Source of the DNA: Bacteroidales bacterium
Lineage (GTDB): Bacteria > Bacteroidota > Bacteroidia > Bacteroidales > Bacteroidaceae
Direction: 5' to 3'
NCBI GenBank assembly: GCA_004558865.1
Contig: SFCY01000120.1
Location: 1-6,876, forward strand
Length of the DNA: 6,876 nt
How positions within the stretch are numbered: the stretch's first letter is position 1; each line of letters opens with the position of its first letter. Position numbers and translations under genes: made by a program. The notes beneath the pieces were generated by a model, which had not been told where the DNA came from, ran no database searches, and saw only the letters and a program-made list of their open reading frames with translations. Positions 4,108 to 6,876 of the stretch are shown piece by piece.

Positions 4108-6632
4108 TACAAAGAATGAACAGGATATTCTTGATTGGAGCGTTGTTGTTGCTCGCTTCGATGTGCGCCACGGCCCAGAACACCATCACGGGCACTGTGG
4201 TCGACTCGCTCAGTGGCACTGGTCTGCCCAAGGCCAACGTGATGCTGCTGCGTGGCGGAAAGACCATCAAGTTTGTGTGGACCGACGCTAATGGCCATTT
4301 TTCCATTGCGGCGCAGCCACGACAGGGCGACGAGCTGCAGGCCACCTTCATGGGCTATGCCAAACGGCGTCAGCCCGTGGCGGGAGACAATGTCGTCCGC
4401 CTTGTCCAGCAGGCTTTCCAACTCAAGGAAGTGAAGGTGGAGGGGCCGCCCGTGTCGATGCGCCGCGACACCATCGTCTACGACCTGACAAAGTTTGCCA
4501 CCGGGCGCGACAACAACCTCAAGGACGTGCTGAGGAAGCTGCCCGGCGTGGACGTGGAGAAGAACGGGCAAATCAAATACAGGGGAAAGGCCATCAGCCG
4601 CTTCACCGTGGAGGGCCTCGACCTGAGCAAGGGACAATACAACAAGCTCACCGACAACATCCGGGCCAAGGACGTGAAGAAAGCCGAGGTGGTGGAGCAC
4701 GACCAGCCGGTGAAGGCCCTGCGCAACCGTGTCTTCACCGACGACATCGGAATGAACATTGTGCTGAAGGACTCGGCCCGCGACCAGTTCTTCGCCACGC
4801 TGCGCCCCTATCTCCTCGCCGACGACCCAACCCACGTGGGCGGCGACGCGGTGGGCATGCAGATAGGGAAGAGGCGGCAGATGGAGGCCACCGTGCAATA
4901 CGACCGCTCCGGGCGCGACCTCAGCAACCAGTACTCGATATTCTACAACGCCTTCGACTTTGCCGCCGCAGCCGACATGCCAAAATGGTATTCGGCTCCC
5001 TCGCTGCAGTCGCCCATCGACGACGAGCGGCTGCGCATGAACACATCGCAGGCCTACAGCCTCGACCATCTCACAAAGGGCAAGAACGATGAGGAGAACA
5101 GTTTCTCCGTGAGCTACAACCGCAATGTCATCCGCCAGCACACGCAGAACGTCTCCCAGTATTTTCTCGGCGGCCATGAGCCCACCTCCACCACCGAGGA
5201 CCGCCGGCTGCTCCTCCGCCAGGACGCTTTCTCCATGGACTACAACCACCGCATCAATGCCGACAAGCATTTTGGCAACTTCGTCGTCAAGGCCGATGCC
5301 AGCCAGGACGACGGACTGACGGAATACTCCGGTGGCTTGTCCCAAAGGATTCGCACGCCGGAGGTGAATCTCACTGCCGCCGTCAGCCAGACCTACACGT
5401 TGGGAATGAACACCCTGCAATGGAAGTCCACCGCCGACTACCACCATGCCAAGGACAAGTTCAATCTCGGCGGCCCCGCCGATTCCGACTCCCTCGCTGC
5501 CCTTTCCTATTCCGACGAGCTGGCCAACAACCTGTGGCACACCGCCCATTCGCTGTCGTGGAACCGCCAATATGGCAAATGGCACAGCAGCTACGGGCTC
5601 CAGCTTGAGGCGGAGAACCTGAATGTGGCCCAGCAGAACAACACCTTGCTGCAAGGAGGCCTCGCGCCCTCATGGTATTATAAGGACGCCGACTGGCGAA
5701 TCTCGCTCTCCACAGGGCTTCTCGCCAAGCACTTCACCCACCAGGGAGCCACAATGCTCCTGCCCTCGGCCTCGGTGTATGTCAACCGCGACTATGGCAA
5801 CCGCTCCAACTGGAATCTCTTGGCCAGCTATTCGGAGAGCGCCGCGGCGTGGGAGACGCTTGCCGTGGCCCATCGGCGCGCCGACTACCGCACTTGGACG
5901 GACGCGCCCGACTTTGTGCCTCGGTTCAGATTCCTAATGTCGTCGTTTGAGTACAACTACAAGCGGGCCATCTATCAGTTCTTCTCAAACGCCAAGGCCA
6001 CTTACTCCCGCTCCTGGAAGTCGGCGGCCATGGATATGGTCATTGCCGATGGCAACTACCACTACACTTGGACGCGCCACAACACCCATAGCGACAATGT
6101 CGGCGCGTCGGTCAACCTCTCGAAGGGATGGAGTGCCCTCCACCTCAAGACCAACCTATCCTTGATTGGCAACTATTCCGTTGGAGAGCAGTATTCCGCC
6201 GGGAATACCATCGACTACCGTTACGTCTCCTACGGTTTCGTGCCGGAAATCATCTTCTCCCCCTCGTGGATGGAGATAGACTATAAAGGCGACTTCTCCT
6301 TCAATCGCAGCAAGGCCGGCACGGAGTGGACGAATACCCTTGCCAACTGGACACAGCGGCTGACCGTTGTCTCCACCATCAGGAATGTGGACATATCCCT
6401 CTCGGGCGTCATCTACCACAACGAAATCCAAGACTCGCCTTCGAGCAACACCCTCCTCGCCGACGCCAAGCTGACGTGGCGGATGGGAAAGGTAAGGTTC
6501 TCGGCCGCGCTCCGCAACCTCTTCAACAAGAAGACATACGAGGTGACCTCCTATAGCGGTGTGGGCATCTTCACCAACCGTTATTGGCTGCGTCCGCGCG
6601 AACTGATGGTCAACGTGCAGTTCTCGCTGTAG
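4104..6632 (+). CDS. Outer-membrane beta-barrel protein, TonB-receptor-like, with carboxypeptidase-regulatory-like N-terminus
   Basis: This 842-aa protein carries a Sec signal peptide (MIQRMNRIFLIGALLLLASM, cut after CATA or CATAQ at about 24-25). C21 lacks a proper lipobox because Met precedes it. Residues 27-103 form a carboxypeptidase-regulatory-like Ig domain (ITGTVVDSLSGTGLPKANVML...WTDANGHFSI). Residues about 110-225 resemble a TonB-receptor plug (LRKLPGVDVEKNGQIKYRGK, FTVEGLDL). The rest, rich in alternating aromatic/polar strands, is the barrel, ending in MVNVQFSL with the C-terminal strand pattern of outer-membrane proteins. It is shorter than SusC-type receptors (about 1000 aa) and no SusD partner lies beside it. 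It probably moves or binds a small ligand or peptide; the substrate is unknown. The ATG at 4104 overlaps the upstream stop. An alternative ATG at 4116 follows an A-rich stretch and removes only four residues. It is likely co-transcribed with the GLPGLI gene. Confidence 0.9.
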   Translation: MIQRMNRIFLIGALLLLASMCATAQNTITGTVVDSLSGTGLPKANVMLLRGGKTIKFVWTDANGHFSIAAQPRQGDELQATFMGYAKRRQPVAGDNVVRLVQQAFQLKEVKVEGPPVSMRRDTIVYDLTKFATGRDNNLKDVLRKLPGVDVEKNGQIKYRGKAISRFTVEGLDLSKGQYNKLTDNIRAKDVKKAEVVEHDQPVKALRNRVFTDDIGMNIVLKDSARDQFFATLRPYLLADDPTHVGGDAVGMQIGKRRQMEATVQYDRSGRDLSNQYSIFYNAFDFAAAADMPKWYSAPSLQSPIDDERLRMNTSQAYSLDHLTKGKNDEENSFSVSYNRNVIRQHTQNVSQYFLGGHEPTSTTEDRRLLLRQDAFSMDYNHRINADKHFGNFVVKADASQDDGLTEYSGGLSQRIRTPEVNLTAAVSQTYTLGMNTLQWKSTADYHHAKDKFNLGGPADSDSLAALSYSDELANNLWHTAHSLSWNRQYGKWHSSYGLQLEAENLNVAQQNNTLLQGGLAPSWYYKDADWRISLSTGLLAKHFTHQGATMLLPSASVYVNRDYGNRSNWNLLASYSESAAAWETLAVAHRRADYRTWTDAPDFVPRFRFLMSSFEYNYKRAIYQFFSNAKATYSRSWKSAAMDMVIADGNYHYTWTRHNTHSDNVGASVNLSKGWSALHLKTNLSLIGNYSVGEQYSAGNTIDYRYVSYGFVPEIIFSPSWMEIDYKGDFSFNRSKAGTEWTNTLANWTQRLTVVSTIRNVDISLSGVIYHNEIQDSPSSNTLLADAKLTWRMGKVRFSAALRNLFNKKTYEVTSYSGVGIFTNRYWLRPRELMVNVQFSL

Positions 6633-6648
6633 TTTCCCCATTTCCTCT

Positions 6649-6766
6649 TTTTAGGCTGGTTCTATAAATTAGGTCGAGTCGTATTGGCCTACTGCCCACC
6701 TTTTCTCGCCATGGCAGAGTCCAAGCAAGCTTGGCTCTGCTCATTTGGCTTATCGAAAAGGTTCGG
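6649..6766. repeat. 118-bp inverted repeat, right copy
   Basis: This is the reverse complement of 177-294 with 10 mismatches and no gaps, starting 16 bp after the receptor stop codon. Here the 30-bp perfect segment (6649-6678) comes first. The hairpin-forming part (6693-6766) follows, with arms CCACCTTTTC and GAAAAGGT and an inner GCAGAGTCCAAGC / GCTTGGCTCTGC stem. The transcript of the upstream gene would run into this hairpin, so it may affect 3' end formation, but no uridine run follows. Only one hairpin unit is present here, against two at the left end. Confidence 0.85.
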
Positions 6767-6876
6767 TTAAATGGATATTTTCCGTGGATTGGATATGTTG
6801 TTTCATTTCGTATAGTCCTGACTTCGCCAATGCGTAAATGGTAATGGAAAATCATGGACAGGCTTACGCTCCATAG
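6767..6876. other. Intergenic end of window, nothing recognised
   Basis: This is the 110 bp between the right-hand repeat and the window edge. I see no convincing start codon with a long frame, promoter, terminator or RNA gene on either strand. A minus-strand ORF crossing it enters the repeat and is explained by the repeat. Confidence 0.5.

Noticed and set aside
4104..4180. Lipoprotein signal on the receptor-like protein
   Set aside because: Cys21 is preceded by ASM, not the usual Leu-Ala/Ser-Gly/Ala lipobox, and a normal CATA-Q signal peptidase I site follows.
3843..5654. 603-aa minus-strand open frame
   Set aside because: It lies antisense to the GLPGLI remnant and the receptor gene. The receptor has clear domains and a signal peptide, while the antisense product shows no recognisable motif and is Val/His/Leu-rich, as expected of a GC-driven shadow frame.
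177..6766. Composite transposon with terminal inverted repeats
   Set aside because: No transposase or integrase gene lies between the repeats, and no matching target-site duplication is visible next to the outer ends.

Overview
The window looks like chromosomal DNA of a Bacteroidales bacterium, most likely Prevotellaceae. Three things suggest this. A GLPGLI-family secreted protein sits beside an outer-membrane beta-barrel receptor with a carboxypeptidase-regulatory-like N-terminus, a Bacteroidota-specific combination. One promoter matches the Bacteroidota TTG-N19-TAnnTTTG pattern. Start codons lack Shine-Dalgarno sequences and follow A-rich stretches. The genus is inference. All convincing genes are on the + strand, and the coding DNA is moderately GC-rich.

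Layout: 1-294 is a repeat field with a degenerate palindrome (13-94) and two tandem hairpin units of 78-bp period (99-172, 177-250). The second unit belongs to a 118-bp element (177-294) that recurs inverted at 6649-6766. A leader region (295-532) precedes a short-chain dehydrogenase/reductase gene (533-1278) broken by a single missing base near 595. After 39 bp comes an intact Old Yellow Enzyme-type NADH:flavin oxidoreductase (1318-2499). The 2500-2928 gap holds a near-perfect 64-bp palindrome (2526-2589), a third copy of a 20-bp repeat motif (2650-2669), a good promoter (2692-2721) and a highly structured leader built from 54-bp repeats (2731-2900). Then come a GLPGLI protein gene (2929-3834), an in-frame remnant of a second GLPGLI gene (3835-4107) and an 842-aa outer-membrane receptor-like gene (4104-6632), which starts by ATGA overlap with the remnant.

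The genes fall into two probable units. SDR + OYE-type reductase look like a small redox operon, perhaps reducing electrophilic or xenobiotic carbonyls and enones. GLPGLI + beta-barrel protein look like a cell-envelope pair driven by the promoter and leader at 2692-2900. The substrate or partner of the second pair cannot be read from the sequence.

The most unusual content is non-coding: the structured leader with wobble-preserving and compensatory changes in its hairpins, and the inverted 118-bp repeats that bracket the whole block. No transposase, integrase, CRISPR array, tRNA or rRNA was seen.
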